From positions 50,513 through 114,512 of the forward strand of contig FR898651.1 in the NCBI GenBank assembly GCA_000437215.1: a stretch of 64,000 bases of DNA. The letters are read 5' to 3'. Position 1 is the stretch's first letter; every line of letters begins with the position of its first letter. The translations under genes and the position numbers were made by a program. This DNA comes from Clostridium sp. CAG:440. Lineage in GTDB: Bacteria > Bacillota > Clostridia > TANB77 > CAG-508. Below are positions 28,923-39,013 of this stretch, piece by piece. Below the pieces are notes generated by a model. It ran no database searches. It was not told the origin of the DNA and was given only the letters and a program-made list of their open reading frames with translations.

Positions 28923-30182
28923 ATGGGAAAATTAAATATATCAAAATTTAATAAAATATTTCCGTGGTATAACGGATTATCATCAGATTTACTATTTTGG
29001 GTAGCAATAGATACATTATTTTTAACAGTCGTAAAAAAATTTAATGCAGCTCAAATAGTATCATTAACAACATTATCAATGATAACATGTATAATATTGC
29101 AGGTTCCACTATTAAAAATAATAAAAAAAATTGGAAATACAAATTCAGTAAAATTAGGAACACTATTTTTACTAATATCTAGCATATTATTGACATTTGG
29201 AAAAAATTATATAAGTATAGTTTTAGGAAAAATATTTTACGAAATGGCATTCACATTTAAAAATATGGCAAATGCTATATTAAAAAATAATTTAGAATTA
29301 CAGCAAAAAAGTGAGGATTATATAAAAATACAAACTAAATCAAATACTATATATGCCGTGGTAACAATGATAATTTCATTTGTTGCAAGCATATTATTTA
29401 ATTTTAATAATTATTTACCAATGATTTTATGTATTTTATTTTGTTTTATATGTTTTATTTTATCTTTTTATATAGTTGATATGTCAAAATATGATAAAAC
29501 TGCAAAAAAAACAGAGGAGAAAGTTAAAAATAAAGTAAAATATAACAAAATAATCATAATGTTAATTATTTCATATGGTCTATTTTACCCAATTGTAAAT
29601 TCTGGGCAATCAAATGGAAAACTATTTATACAACAGGAATTGTTATTAAAATTTAGTGTTGAAAAAACATCATTAATAATAGGAGCAATATTATGTGTGT
29701 CACGTATTGTTAGAGTTATTTCTAATATGGCATTTAATAAAATACATAGTAAATATAAAGAAAAAGTAGGCTTTATGTTACCAATTTTGTTAATGGTGTC
29801 AATTTTTTTGATGATAAGTGGTTCAATGATTAATAATTTTATTATATTAAAATTTATTATTATGAGTTTGGGCTATGTAATTATATTATTTATAAGGGAC
29901 CCATTTAAAGTATATATACAAGATTTGGCATTAAGAAATGTTAATAATGAAGAGCAGCAAACATTATTAACAACAATGGAGCTATCAAGAAAAATCATAA
30001 GAACAATGATAAGCTTAAATTTTACAATGATTTTATTAAATAATCCAATGATGGTGGTAATGGTAATTTTATTTGGATTATCAATTATAGAAGTATTAAT
30101 AAGTATAAGATTATATAAAATGATTTTAAATATTGATAAAATAGAAAAGAAAAAAAGAAAAATATATGTAGAAGAAGTATAG
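28923..30182 (+). CDS. MFS-like membrane transporter
   Basis: The 419-residue protein has about 12 predicted membrane helices and a central charged loop near 195-215 (AKKTEEKVKNKVKYNK). The MFS layout 6+6 and WVAIDTLFLTVVKKFNAAQIVSLTTLSM near the start resemble transporters often found alone in Clostridia. The substrate is not evident. SD AAAGGAG lies before the ATG. The next gene begins 61 bp after its stop with its own SD. Confidence 0.65.
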   Translation: MGKLNISKFNKIFPWYNGLSSDLLFWVAIDTLFLTVVKKFNAAQIVSLTTLSMITCIILQVPLLKIIKKIGNTNSVKLGTLFLLISSILLTFGKNYISIVLGKIFYEMAFTFKNMANAILKNNLELQQKSEDYIKIQTKSNTIYAVVTMIISFVASILFNFNNYLPMILCILFCFICFILSFYIVDMSKYDKTAKKTEEKVKNKVKYNKIIIMLIISYGLFYPIVNSGQSNGKLFIQQELLLKFSVEKTSLIIGAILCVSRIVRVISNMAFNKIHSKYKEKVGFMLPILLMVSIFLMISGSMINNFIILKFIIMSLGYVIILFIRDPFKVYIQDLALRNVNNEEQQTLLTTMELSRKIIRTMISLNFTMILLNNPMMVVMVILFGLSIIEVLISIRLYKMILNIDKIEKKKRKIYVEEV

Positions 30183-30243
30183 ACAATTAAATTTAAAAAT
30201 GATAGAATATCAAAAATTATATAAAATATGGAGGAAATATAAA

Positions 30244-30720
30244 ATGGAAGAATTTGCAACATTAGAAAAAGTAAAAGAATTATTTGAAAAGGTTGATTTT
30301 ATAGGAGAAGAAAATTGCTTTATTTATGCATTAACAAATACTCAAAAACCTGCGCCAAGTGGACTTTTAGGAGGAATGGTAGCGGGAATGGAAGCTGCAC
30401 AAAAAAATAGAGGATGGTCTGGCTATTTAATAAATAAAACAGAAAAAGGAATTGGATTAATACCTTTGAAAAGTAAAAGTACATTTGTTATTAAACCTGA
30501 GAATATGATTCCCCAATTAGATAAGTTTATTCTTATTGATAATGATAATATAGAAAGTGTAAAAATAAAAAAATTAGGATTTATAAGTCCTGTTGCAAAA
30601 ACTGTTGACATAAAAATTAAAAATGATGAAGATTTTAATTTAGTTGTAAGAAATAAAGAGAAGTTAATTCCATATCATGAGGAAAATTTTGCAAAATTTA
30701 TAGAAATTTATAAAAATTAA
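30244..30720 (+). CDS. Unknown 158-aa protein
   Basis: ATG 30244 is chosen since GGAGG lies 9 bp upstream. The product is soluble. It has a glycine-rich hydrophobic patch SGLLGGMVAGMEAAQKNRGWSGYLINKTEKGIGLIPL (about 37-72) followed by alternating strands and one helix, reminiscent of a small PH-like or beta-barrel domain. I do not recognise a family. It may be co-transcribed with the MFS gene. Confidence 0.6.
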   Translation: MEEFATLEKVKELFEKVDFIGEENCFIYALTNTQKPAPSGLLGGMVAGMEAAQKNRGWSGYLINKTEKGIGLIPLKSKSTFVIKPENMIPQLDKFILIDNDNIESVKIKKLGFISPVAKTVDIKIKNDEDFNLVVRNKEKLIPYHEENFAKFIEIYKN

Positions 30721-30773
30721 ATTTTTGAGAAAAGATTGAAACAAAACCATTTAAATAAATATTTAAAAAAATG

Positions 30774-30802
30774 TTGCATAATTTTGGGATAAATAGTATA
30801 AT
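30774..30802 (+). promoter_or_regulatory. Promoter of the GT2 gene
   Basis: TTGCAT (30774-30779) and TATAAT (30797-30802), spacer 17 bp, 58 bp before the start codon. Confidence 0.65.
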
Positions 30803-30860
30803 AAAAAAGTAGCATAATAATATTAATAAGAAATATTATTAAAAAAGAGAGGTAAAAAAA

Positions 30861-32120
30861 ATGGAATATTTATATATACTAAGAGAAGCTTTAGTATGGA
30901 TGGTAACAATATTTTGGATATATCAAATGGCAATAAGTGTATGTGCATTAATAAAATTTAAAGATAAACCATTAAAAATAAAAAAAGATCACAGATTTAT
31001 GGCAATAATACCAGCCCATAATGAAGAAGCAGTAGTAGGAAATTTAATAGAAAGCTTGAAAAATCAAACATACAATAAAGAATTATATGATATATATGTA
31101 ATTGCAGACAATTGTACAGACAATACAGCAAAAGTTGCAAAAGAGGCAGGAGCAATAGTGTATGAGAGATTTGATAGCACTAAAAAAACAAAGGGATATG
31201 CATTAAACTGGTTCCTACAACAAAAAATAGAAGAAGACGCACCATATGATGCATTCTTTATCTTTGATGCAGACAATATAGTTGATAAAAACTTTATAAA
31301 AAATATGAATAAAAAATTATGTCAAGGTGAAGATGTAGTCCAAGGTTATAGAGATATAAAAAATCCTACAGACAGTTGGATAACAGCAGGATATGCAATA
31401 TTTTACTGGACTTTACATAGATTTTATCATTTAGCAAGATACAATATAGGTTTATCACCATTATTAAATGGAACAGGATTTATGGTAAGATTTGATGTAG
31501 TAAAGCCAAATGGATGGGATACACAAACACTAACAGAAGACATAGAATTTTCATTAAAAAGAATAATAGCTGGAAAAAGATTAGGTTGGGCAACAGATGC
31601 AATAGTATATGATGAGCAACCAGTAGGATTTAAACAAAGCTGGTCACAAAGAAGCAGATGGACAGTAGGACATATACAATGTATGCATAAATACACAAAA
31701 GATTTAGCGATGGCAGCAAAGGAAAATAAAACATTAATGAATTTTGATGGATTATTATATATTATAGGAAGTATACCAATGTTTGTAATAACATTAATAT
31801 TATTATTAACGAACTTTGCAATATATGCTGGAACTGGAATGTCAGCAGCAGAGTTAATATGGAATATTGTAAGATATGTAGTACCAACATTTTTCTTACC
31901 AATACTTACAGGAATATTAATTATGGCACTTGATAAAAGACCAATAAAACCAATGATTAAAGGATTGCTATGTTATCCATTATTCTTAGGTTCATGGTTA
32001 GTAATAAACTTTAAATGCTTATTTAAAAGAGAAACAACATGGGAAAAAATTGATCATGTTAGAAGCATAAAAATTTCAGAAGTAAGTGATGAAGAAGAAA
32101 AAGTAGTAGAAAAAGTTTAA
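30861..32120 (+). CDS. Membrane glycosyltransferase family 2, processive type
   Basis: The 419-residue enzyme has an N-terminal membrane helix and a GT-A domain with AIIPAHNEEAVVG, DNCTDNTAKVA, the DADN metal site, the TEDIEFS catalytic Asp and the QRSRW motif (Q-x-x-R-W) typical of processive polysaccharide synthases. Three or four helices follow at the C-terminus. It should polymerise or add sugars from nucleotide sugars at the membrane, for example in an exopolysaccharide or glycolipid; the product cannot be told. SD GAGAGG precedes the ATG. No partner genes are adjacent. Confidence 0.85.
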   Translation: MEYLYILREALVWMVTIFWIYQMAISVCALIKFKDKPLKIKKDHRFMAIIPAHNEEAVVGNLIESLKNQTYNKELYDIYVIADNCTDNTAKVAKEAGAIVYERFDSTKKTKGYALNWFLQQKIEEDAPYDAFFIFDADNIVDKNFIKNMNKKLCQGEDVVQGYRDIKNPTDSWITAGYAIFYWTLHRFYHLARYNIGLSPLLNGTGFMVRFDVVKPNGWDTQTLTEDIEFSLKRIIAGKRLGWATDAIVYDEQPVGFKQSWSQRSRWTVGHIQCMHKYTKDLAMAAKENKTLMNFDGLLYIIGSIPMFVITLILLLTNFAIYAGTGMSAAELIWNIVRYVVPTFFLPILTGILIMALDKRPIKPMIKGLLCYPLFLGSWLVINFKCLFKRETTWEKIDHVRSIKISEVSDEEEKVVEKV

Positions 32121-32126
32121 AAAGAC

Positions 32127-32155
32127 TTGCATTTATGCCAAAAATTGGGTATAAT
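32127..32155 (+). promoter_or_regulatory. Promoter of the rimP-nusA-infB operon
   Basis: TTGCAT (32127-32132) and TATAAT (32150-32155), spacer 17 bp. A leader of about 80 nt follows. Confidence 0.7.
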
Positions 32156-32177
32156 ATAAAAAGCATAACAAAAACAG

Positions 32178-32202
32178 AAGAGTGGGAACAAATCCCACTC
32201 TT
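32178..32202 (+). promoter_or_regulatory. Leader hairpin of the rimP operon
   Basis: A perfect 10-bp stem AAGAGTGGGA / TCCCACTCTT with an ACAAA loop lies in the leader. No T run follows, so it is more likely an RNA-stability or regulatory stem than a full terminator. Confidence 0.5.
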
Positions 32203-32239
32203 AATTAGTATATAAAACTCTAGAAAGGAGGAGCACTTT

Positions 32240-32704
32240 ATGGCTAGCATAGAGGAAAGAGTGGAAAACTTAATAAAAGAAAAAATAGAAAAAATAGGTT
32301 ATGAACTATATGATGTAGAATATAGCAAAGAGGGAAAAAATTATTTTTTGAGAATATTTATAGACAGTAAAAATGGAATTGATTTAGATGATTGTGAAAA
32401 AGTAAATAATGAAATAATGGAAGACTTAGACAATGCTAATTACATAAAAGAACAATACTTTCTAGAAGTTTCATCTCCAGGAATAGAAAGAATACTAAGA
32501 AAAGAAAAACATTTAGAGCAAAACATAGGAAATGAAATTGTAATAAAGCTATTTAAAAAAGATGAAGAAGGAAAAAAAGAATATCAAGGAATACTAAAAA
32601 AATACACAGAACAAGATATTATAATAGAAGATAATGAAAATAAACAAAAACAAATAAATAGAAAAAACATATCACAAATAAAAACAGTATATAACTGGGA
32701 ATAA
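32240..32704 (+). CDS. rimP: Ribosome maturation factor RimP
   Basis: The 154-residue protein has the N-terminal domain [37 protein letters not shown], the block [18 protein letters not shown] and a C-terminal SH3-like barrel. It assists 30S subunit assembly. It is the first gene of the conserved nusA-infB operon; AAAGGAGGAGC precedes the ATG and nusA begins 18 bp after its stop. Confidence 0.95.
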   Translation: MASIEERVENLIKEKIEKIGYELYDVEYSKEGKNYFLRIFIDSKNGIDLDDCEKVNNEIMEDLDNANYIKEQYFLEVSSPGIERILRKEKHLEQNIGNEIVIKLFKKDEEGKKEYQGILKKYTEQDIIIEDNENKQKQINRKNISQIKTVYNWE

Positions 32705-32722
32705 ATAAAAGGAGGAATAAAA

Positions 32723-33823
32723 ATGAAAGCAATAGATAATAAAGAATTAATATTATCTTTAGAAGAACTAGAAAAAGAAAGGGGAATAAAAAAAGACTAC
32801 TTATTAGAAGCAATAGAAACAGCATTGGTTACTGCATATAAAAGAAATTTTGACTCATTAGAAAATGTAAAAGTAGTGATGGATAGACAAACAGGAGCAA
32901 CACATGTATACAGCATAAAAGAAGTTATGAAAAAAGCAAATGACGATGTATTAGAAATAAGCTTAAAAGATGCCCAAAAAATAAATAAAGACTTAAAAGA
33001 AGGTGACCAAGTAGAAATAGAAATTGTACCAAAAGATTTTGGTAGAATAGCAGCTCAAACAGCAAAACAAGTTATAATACAAAAATTAAGAGAAGCAGAA
33101 AGAGATATAATTTTTACAGAATTTAATGATAGAAAAGGAGAAATAGTATCAGGGTTAATTCAAAAAGCAGATAAAAATATTGTAGTAATGGACCTTGGAA
33201 AACTAGAAGGCGTAATGCCAGCAAAAGAACAAATACCAACAGAAAAATATAGAGTAAATGATAAAATAAAAGGTTATGTACTAGATGTACAAAGAGGAGC
33301 AAAAGGAGCACCACAAGTAATTGTTTCAAGAAGCCATCCAGACTTTGTTAAAAAATTACTAGAGTTTGAAATTCCTGAAATATATGAAGGAGTAATAGAA
33401 ATAAAAAGTGTATCAAGAGATGCTGGTTATAGAAGTAAAGTTGCAGTATATTCTCCAGATGAAAACATAGACCCAGTTGGATCATGTGTAGGACAAAAAG
33501 GAGTTAGAATCCAAAATGTAATAAATGAATTAAATGGAGAAAAAATAGATGTAATAGAATGGAATGAAGATCCATCAATATATATATCATCAGCTTTATT
33601 ACCAGCCAAAATACTTGCAGTAGATATAAAACAAGAAGAAAGATTTGCACAAGTAATAGTACCAGATGACCAATTGTCATTAGCAATAGGAAAATCTGGA
33701 CAAAATGCACGTTTAGCTGCAAAACTTACAAATTGGAAAATAGATATTAAATCAGAAACACAATTTAGACAAATGTTAGAAGAAGCACAAAGTTCTAATC
33801 AAGAAGAAAAAACAGAAGAATAA
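32723..33823 (+). CDS. nusA: Transcription termination/antitermination protein NusA
   Basis: The 366-residue protein has an N-terminal RNA polymerase-binding domain (1-130), an S1 domain (GEIVSGLIQKADKNIVVMDLGKLEGVMP) and two KH domains (SVSRDAGYRSKVAVYSP, DPVGSCVGQKGVRIQNV, and LAIGKSGQNARLAAKLTNW). It lacks the extra acidic repeats of enterobacterial NusA, as usual in Firmicutes. It binds RNA polymerase and modulates pausing and termination. Confidence 0.97.
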   Translation: MKAIDNKELILSLEELEKERGIKKDYLLEAIETALVTAYKRNFDSLENVKVVMDRQTGATHVYSIKEVMKKANDDVLEISLKDAQKINKDLKEGDQVEIEIVPKDFGRIAAQTAKQVIIQKLREAERDIIFTEFNDRKGEIVSGLIQKADKNIVVMDLGKLEGVMPAKEQIPTEKYRVNDKIKGYVLDVQRGAKGAPQVIVSRSHPDFVKKLLEFEIPEIYEGVIEIKSVSRDAGYRSKVAVYSPDENIDPVGSCVGQKGVRIQNVINELNGEKIDVIEWNEDPSIYISSALLPAKILAVDIKQEERFAQVIVPDDQLSLAIGKSGQNARLAAKLTNWKIDIKSETQFRQMLEEAQSSNQEEKTEE

Positions 33824-33868
33824 TATAACTTTTTAGCAAGTATACTTAAAATAAAGGAGGACAAATAT

Positions 33869-34129
33869 ATGAGACAAATACCACAAAGAACATGCACAGG
33901 ATGTATGCAAAAAAAGAATAAAAATGAATTAATAAGAATTGTAAAAAATAAAAATGGCGAAATAACAGTAGACAAAACAGGGAAAAAAGAAGGAAGAGGT
34001 ATATATATTTGCCAATCTATAGAATGCTTAGAAAAAGCAATAAAGTCTAAAAGAATAGAGAAATCTTTTGAAACAAAAATATCAGAAGAAATTTATGAAG
34101 ATTTAAGAGGTGTAATACTTGATAAATAA
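33869..34129 (+). CDS. ylxR: YlxR / RnpM family RNA-binding protein
   Basis: The 86-residue protein has the signature PQRTCTGCMQKKNKNELIRIV and GKKEGRGIYICQSIECLEKA of DUF448/YlxR. It is always found between nusA and infB. Family members bind RNase P RNA or act in transcription. SD AAAGGAGG stands before the ATG. Its end overlaps the start of the L7Ae gene by 11 bp. Confidence 0.93.
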   Translation: MRQIPQRTCTGCMQKKNKNELIRIVKNKNGEITVDKTGKKEGRGIYICQSIECLEKAIKSKRIEKSFETKISEEIYEDLRGVILDK

Positions 34130-34440
34130 AAAAATATTAGGATTACTTCGGATTATCTGCAAGAGCCAGAAATGTTGCATTTGGAGCAGATGGGGTAAAA
34201 GAAGAAATAATGAAGAAAAAAGCAAAATTGGTAATAGTTTCTTATGAAGCATCTGAAAGAACTAAAGATAAATTTATAAAATTATGTGAAACTTATAATA
34301 TACCATTAATTATAGATGGGAATATAGAAGAACTTAGCAGAGCAATAGGAAAAGTAAATAAAGCAACATTGGCTATAAAAGATGAGAACATGGCAAAACA
34401 AATAAAGAAAATATATAATGGGGGTGAAATTATTGGGTAA
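34119..34440 (+). CDS. L7Ae-family ribosomal/RNA-binding protein (YlxQ type), split at an in-frame CGG
   Basis: A TTG at 34119 overlaps the ylxR stop and follows AAGAGGTG by 6 bp. The zero frame reads [10 protein letters not shown] then CGG (34149-34151) and degenerates into Arg/Cys/Trp-rich nonsense. Skipping the C gives [42 protein letters not shown] and [14 protein letters not shown] to a stop at 34440: a complete 106-residue L7Ae protein with the expected LLGLxxRA start. It binds kink-turn RNA. An internal ATG at 34210 could make only a truncated protein without the first helix. The stop overlaps the infB start. Confidence 0.82.
34149..34152 (+). other. CGG-associated +1 frameshift site 5 (CGGA)
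   Basis: The zero frame reads CTT CGG ATT ATC TGC; the +1 frame reads CTT (C) GGA TTA TCT GCA. Glycine is the usual residue here in L7Ae-type proteins (LLGLA). Confidence 0.7.
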
Positions 34441-37315
34441 GATAAAAATACATGAAATAGCTAAAAAGCTAGGCTTAACCAGTAAAGAAGTAATAAAAAG
34501 GGCAAATGAACTAAATATTGAAGCAAAAAGCCATTTAAGTGGTGTTGATGAAAATCAAGCAAAAAGAATTGAAGATAGTTTTAAAACAAGCAAACAACCA
34601 AAAGAAGAAAAAACAAAAAAAGCAAAAGTAGAGGAAGAAAAAGCACCAGTTATTATAAGAAGAGAGGTTATAATAACTGAAGATGAGCCAGCCAAAAAAC
34701 AAGAAGTAAAAAAACAAGAAAAAAAATCAAATAATGTTGGATTTATAGAAAGAAAACAAAATAAAGATTATAATATTGTTTACAGAAATAAGCCAAATAA
34801 ACCTATGACAGTTAGTGAATTATTTGGATTAGGTGGGAAAAAAGAAGAAAAGAAGGAAGAACCACCAGTAGTTAAAGAAACTAAAAAACAAGAAAATGAA
34901 GGAGCGCAAATAAAAGCAGAAGTGAAAACACCAATAAAGCAAGAAATAAGAGAAGTAAAAGAAATAAAACAAGAAAAATCAAACAATAATTTCCAAAATA
35001 AAAATTATGAAAATAGAAGACAGAATAATTATCAAAACAATAATAATAGGAATTTCGATAACAAAGAAAATAGAAGACCAAATAATAACTATAGAAATGG
35101 AAGTTTTCAAAATAATAGGAATGGAAATTTCCAAAATAATAATAACAAATTTAATAATAAAAATGGATATGGAAACAATAATAATGCAAATAGATTTAAC
35201 TCTAAAAGACCATTAGATGAAAAAGGAATTGAAAAAAATATAAAAAATATTATGGCAGAAAATGTTGTGGAAAAAGAGTCTGTAAGAGAATATAACAATA
35301 AATCTATTGATAGACAAAAAAATAATAGCAAATTTGATGAAAACAGAAATACTAAAAAACAAAAAAATAAAAAAGGAAATTCAAATAACAATTTTGATGA
35401 AGGAAAATTAAAAAGTTTAAAACAAGCAAATAGATTATCTAATATGTTTGATGAACAAGATGGTGGAATGCTTGATTATTATGATTTAACAACACAAAGA
35501 GGAAGACGTGGAAAGAAAAAACAAAGTAAAGGTCAAGAAGAAAGAACAAAACAAAAAATATTTCAATTAACTGAAATTACAATTCCAGAGTCAATAACAG
35601 TAAAAGATTTAGCAGCAGAGCTTAAGAAAACATCAGCAGAAGTTATAAAGAAATTATTAGGCTATGGAATAATGGCAACATTAAATAATGAACTAGACTT
35701 TGATACAGCATTTTTAGTTGCGGAAGAATTTGGAGTTAAGGCTGTAAAAAAAGAAACAGTAACAGAAGAAGATATATTATTTGATGATTCTGAAGATAAA
35801 GAAGAAGAATTACAAACAAGACCACCAGTTATTGTTGTTATGGGACACGTAGATCATGGAAAAACTTCACTTTTAGATGCTGTAAGAAAAACAAACGTAA
35901 TAGAAGGAGAAGCAGGAGGAATTACGCAAGCAATAGGTGCATATAAAGTAAAAGTAAAAGATAGAGAAATAACATTTTTAGACACACCAGGACATGAAGC
36001 ATTTACTGCTATGAGAGCAAGAGGGGCTCAAATAACAGATATTGCAATATTAGTTGTAGCTGCAAATGATGGAGTTATGCCACAAACAATAGAAGCAATA
36101 AACCATGCAAAATCTGCAGGAATTCCAATAATTGTTGCTGTAAACAAAATGGATTTACCAGATGCAAATATAGATAAAGTAAAACAAGAATTAATGGCAT
36201 ATGATTTAGTACCAGAAGAATGGGGTGGAGACACAATATATGTTCCAATTTCTGCTAAAAAGAACCAAAATATAGACCAATTATTAGAAATGGTATTGTT
36301 AGAGGCTGATGTACTAGAATTAAAAGCAAATCCACATAAACAAGCTAAAGGTACAGTCATAGAAGCAAGACTTGACAAGCATAAAGGAGCAATAGCAACA
36401 ATGTTAGTTCAAAGAGGTTCATTAGATGTTGGAGATACAATAGTTGTTGGTTCATCAATTGGTAGAATAAGATCAATGTTAAATGATAAAGGAAAGAAAG
36501 TAAAATCAGCAGGACCATCTACACCAGTAGAAATTTCTGGACTTACAGAAGTTCCACAAGCAGGTGATACATTCTATGAAGTAAAAGATGAAAAAATGGC
36601 TAAACATTTAATAGAAAGAAGAAAACGTACTCAAAGAGAAAAGGCAATAAATGCAAATACAAAAGTAACATTAGACAATTTATTTAGTCAAATGGAAGAA
36701 GGAAAATTAAAACAATTAAACTTAATAGTAAAGGCAGATGTACAAGGGTCTGTAGAAGCTGTAAAACAATCACTTGAAAAATTACAAAATGAAGAAGTAA
36801 AAGTAAAAGTAATACATGCTGCAGCGGGGGCTGTAAATGAGTCAGATGTTTCACTTGCTAAAGTTTCAAATGCGATAATTATAGCATTTAATGTAAGACC
36901 TATTCCAGCAGCTAAAGATGCAGCGGAAAAAGATGAAGTAGAAATAAAACAATATTCAATAATTTACCAAGCAATAGAAGATGTAGAAGCTGCAATGAAG
37001 GGAATGTTAGATCCAGAATTTGAAGAAAAAATAATTGGAACAGCAGAAGTTAGAGAAACATTTAAAATATCAAATGTTGGAACAATTGCAGGAAGTTTTG
37101 TACTTACAGGTAAAATGGAAAGAAATGCAGGAGTAAGAGTAATTAGAGACAATGTTGTTATACATGATGGACATTTAGCAACATTAAAAAGATTTAAAGA
37201 TGATGCTAAAGAAGTATCAAAAGGATTTGAGTGTGGTATTCAAATTGAAAATTATAATGATATTAAAGTTGGAGATATAATTGAAGCATATGTTATGGAA
37301 GAAATAAAAAGATAG
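34433..37315 (+). CDS. infB: Translation initiation factor IF-2
   Basis: The 960-residue GTPase starts at TTG 34433 ([14 protein letters not shown], the usual IF-2 N-terminus), coupled to the L7Ae stop with SD GGGGGTG. Residues about 45-360 are a low-complexity Asn/Lys/Arg-rich linker. The G domain follows with [14 protein letters not shown] (about 478), [15 protein letters not shown] and NKMD, then domains II, III and the fMet-tRNA-binding IV. It delivers initiator tRNA to the 30S subunit. Confidence 0.97.
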   Translation: MGKIKIHEIAKKLGLTSKEVIKRANELNIEAKSHLSGVDENQAKRIEDSFKTSKQPKEEKTKKAKVEEEKAPVIIRREVIITEDEPAKKQEVKKQEKKSNNVGFIERKQNKDYNIVYRNKPNKPMTVSELFGLGGKKEEKKEEPPVVKETKKQENEGAQIKAEVKTPIKQEIREVKEIKQEKSNNNFQNKNYENRRQNNYQNNNNRNFDNKENRRPNNNYRNGSFQNNRNGNFQNNNNKFNNKNGYGNNNNANRFNSKRPLDEKGIEKNIKNIMAENVVEKESVREYNNKSIDRQKNNSKFDENRNTKKQKNKKGNSNNNFDEGKLKSLKQANRLSNMFDEQDGGMLDYYDLTTQRGRRGKKKQSKGQEERTKQKIFQLTEITIPESITVKDLAAELKKTSAEVIKKLLGYGIMATLNNELDFDTAFLVAEEFGVKAVKKETVTEEDILFDDSEDKEEELQTRPPVIVVMGHVDHGKTSLLDAVRKTNVIEGEAGGITQAIGAYKVKVKDREITFLDTPGHEAFTAMRARGAQITDIAILVVAANDGVMPQTIEAINHAKSAGIPIIVAVNKMDLPDANIDKVKQELMAYDLVPEEWGGDTIYVPISAKKNQNIDQLLEMVLLEADVLELKANPHKQAKGTVIEARLDKHKGAIATMLVQRGSLDVGDTIVVGSSIGRIRSMLNDKGKKVKSAGPSTPVEISGLTEVPQAGDTFYEVKDEKMAKHLIERRKRTQREKAINANTKVTLDNLFSQMEEGKLKQLNLIVKADVQGSVEAVKQSLEKLQNEEVKVKVIHAAAGAVNESDVSLAKVSNAIIIAFNVRPIPAAKDAAEKDEVEIKQYSIIYQAIEDVEAAMKGMLDPEFEEKIIGTAEVRETFKISNVGTIAGSFVLTGKMERNAGVRVIRDNVVIHDGHLATLKRFKDDAKEVSKGFECGIQIENYNDIKVGDIIEAYVMEEIKR

Positions 37316-37327
37316 GATGTGATAAAT

Positions 37328-37484
37328 ATGAATAATCCAAGTAGACAATCAATGTATGGAAAATATAGAGAAAATGTAAAAGAACAAATAAAAGATGAAG
37401 AAAAAACATCTAAACAAAAAATGTTAGAAAACCTAGCAAAAAAAAGCTGGAGTTAAACAAAAACAAGATGAAGAAGAGAGATAA
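37328..37484 (+). CDS. Small basic protein, 42 or 51 aa, frame uncertain at an A8 run
   Basis: ATG 37328 follows infB by 12 bp. The zero frame gives 42 residues ending LENLAKKSWS at 37456. If one A of the A8 run (37438-37445) is skipped, it continues AGVKQKQDEEER to a stop at 37484, which looks a more natural Lys/Glu-rich end and runs up to the rbfA SD. There is no CGG here, so it is unlike the other shifts; polymerase slippage on A8 or a homopolymer error are possible. No family recognised. Confidence 0.45.
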
Positions 37485-37498
37485 TAGGAGGTATAAAA

Positions 37499-37876
37499 AT
37501 GCCAAATAGCAATAGGTTTGAAAGAATAGGTGAAGAATATAAAAAAGAAATAAGCAACATAATTAATTACAAACTTAAAAATCCTAATGTTACAGGGTTA
37601 ATCAGTGTTACTAAAGTAAAAGTAACAAATGATTTAAAATATGCTAAAGTATATGTTAGTATATTAAATTCTAAAAATTTAAAAGAAACTCTAGCCGGAT
37701 TAAAAAAATCATCAGGATTTATAAGAAGTGAGCTTGCAAGAAGTGTAAACCTAAGAAATACACCAGAAATAATATTTGAATTAGATGATTCAATAGAATA
37801 TGGAGCAAGAATAGACTCTATACTAGACAAAATAATGAAAGATGTAAAAAAATCAAATGAAAATGAAGAAGAGTAG
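37499..37876 (+). CDS. rbfA: Ribosome-binding factor A
   Basis: The 125-residue protein has the KH-like fold with RFERIGEEYKKEISNII, LISVTKVKVTNDLKYAKVYVSI and a helix ending IRSELARSVNLRNTPEIIFELDDSIEYGARIDSIL. It binds the 30S subunit during 16S rRNA 5' maturation. SD TAGGAGG stands before the ATG; it sits in the standard place after infB. Confidence 0.96.
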   Translation: MPNSNRFERIGEEYKKEISNIINYKLKNPNVTGLISVTKVKVTNDLKYAKVYVSILNSKNLKETLAGLKKSSGFIRSELARSVNLRNTPEIIFELDDSIEYGARIDSILDKIMKDVKKSNENEEE

Positions 37877-37891
37877 AAAGAGGGAAGATGT

Positions 37892-38845
37892 ATGACATTA
37901 GATGAAATTTTAAAACAAATAAAACAAGCTCAAAATATAGTAATTTTAACACATGAATCACCAGATGGGGATGCAATAGGAAGCAGCCTTGCAATGAAAT
38001 TAGCATTAGAAAGTTTAGGAAAAAATCCAGATGTAATAATTCCAGAGTATTCTAGAATATTTAATTTTTTACCAGGAACATTTGACATATTAAAAAAGTC
38101 AGATGTTCAAAGCTACGATTTAGCTATATCTTTAGATTGTGCAAATTTTAAAAGATTGGTAGGAAATGAACATTTTGAAAATGCTAAAAGAACTATAGTA
38201 ATAGATCACCATGGAAGCAATAATATGTATGGAGATTTTAACTATGTTAATCCAGTATCTCCAGCATGTGCAGAAATTTTGGTTGGAATGTTTGAATATT
38301 ATGGCATAGAAATTTCAAAACAAATAGGTTCATGTTTGTTAACAGGAATTATTACAGATACAGGAGGTTTCCAATATTCAGCAACAACAGCAGAGACTTT
38401 TGAATTTACTGCAGAATTGTTGCGTAGAGGAGTTAATGTTTCTGACATATATAAACGAGTGTTAAATACTGTAACAAAAGCCAATTTTGAATTATCTAAA
38501 CGTGTAATGAATAGACTAGAAATATTAGAAAATGGTAAAGTTACATTTACATATATAACAAAAGAAGATGAAAAACAAGTTAATGCTGAACCAGGAGATC
38601 ATGAAGGTTTAGTAGAGATAGGAAGAAATATAGAAGGTGTTGAGGTTTCTGTATTTATAAGACAAAAAGAAGATGAAGAAGATGTATATAAAGTCTCAAT
38701 GAGATCAAGTCAATATGTAAATGTTTCAGATGTATGTTTAATGTTTGGAGGTGGAGGTCATCCAAGAGCAGCTGGCGCAACAGTAAAAGGTGATGTCGAA
38801 ACCGTAAAACAAAAAGTGCTTACAGAGCTTAAAAAAGTATTGTAA
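37892..38845 (+). CDS. nrnA: DHH-DHHA1 phosphoesterase, NrnA type
   Basis: The 317-residue protein has THESPDGDAIGSSLA (motif I), the SLDCAN Asp, VIDHHGSN (the DHH motif), TGIITDTGGFQYS and the DHHA1 end with FGGGGHPRAAGATV. Family members degrade nanoRNA and dephosphorylate pAp. The start is 15 bp after rbfA; the operon position before truB is typical. Confidence 0.93.
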   Translation: MTLDEILKQIKQAQNIVILTHESPDGDAIGSSLAMKLALESLGKNPDVIIPEYSRIFNFLPGTFDILKKSDVQSYDLAISLDCANFKRLVGNEHFENAKRTIVIDHHGSNNMYGDFNYVNPVSPACAEILVGMFEYYGIEISKQIGSCLLTGIITDTGGFQYSATTAETFEFTAELLRRGVNVSDIYKRVLNTVTKANFELSKRVMNRLEILENGKVTFTYITKEDEKQVNAEPGDHEGLVEIGRNIEGVEVSVFIRQKEDEEDVYKVSMRSSQYVNVSDVCLMFGGGGHPRAAGATVKGDVETVKQKVLTELKKVL

Positions 38846-38858
38846 AATTAATGCTAGA

Positions 38859-38977
38859 AATACTAAATATATATTTTAAGTGGAATTGTGGGGACCGTTC
38901 AAAAATTCTTCAAAAGTTGATAAACTTTTGTTAGAATTTTTAGAATGGGGATAACGAAAAAATATATATTTAGTATT
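38859..38977 (+). repeat. Nested inverted-repeat element between nrnA and truB
   Basis: A perfect 19-bp outer stem (38859-38877 with 38959-38977) encloses a second hairpin built from CAAAAATTCT...AGAATTTTT and CAAAAGTT/AACTTTTG. The core is G-rich (GTGGGGACCG, ATGGGG), unlike its surroundings. The 3' arm ends in T5. It could be a large terminator or processing structure, or a small palindromic mobile repeat. Confidence 0.6.
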
Positions 38978-39013
38978 TTTGGCTTATCTTAAATAAAGTT
39001 AAAGGTGAAAATA

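Noticed and set aside
34535..35391. Minus-strand frames opposite the infB linker
   Set aside because: They are Phe/Leu-rich shadows created by the Lys/Asn-rich low-complexity linker of IF-2.
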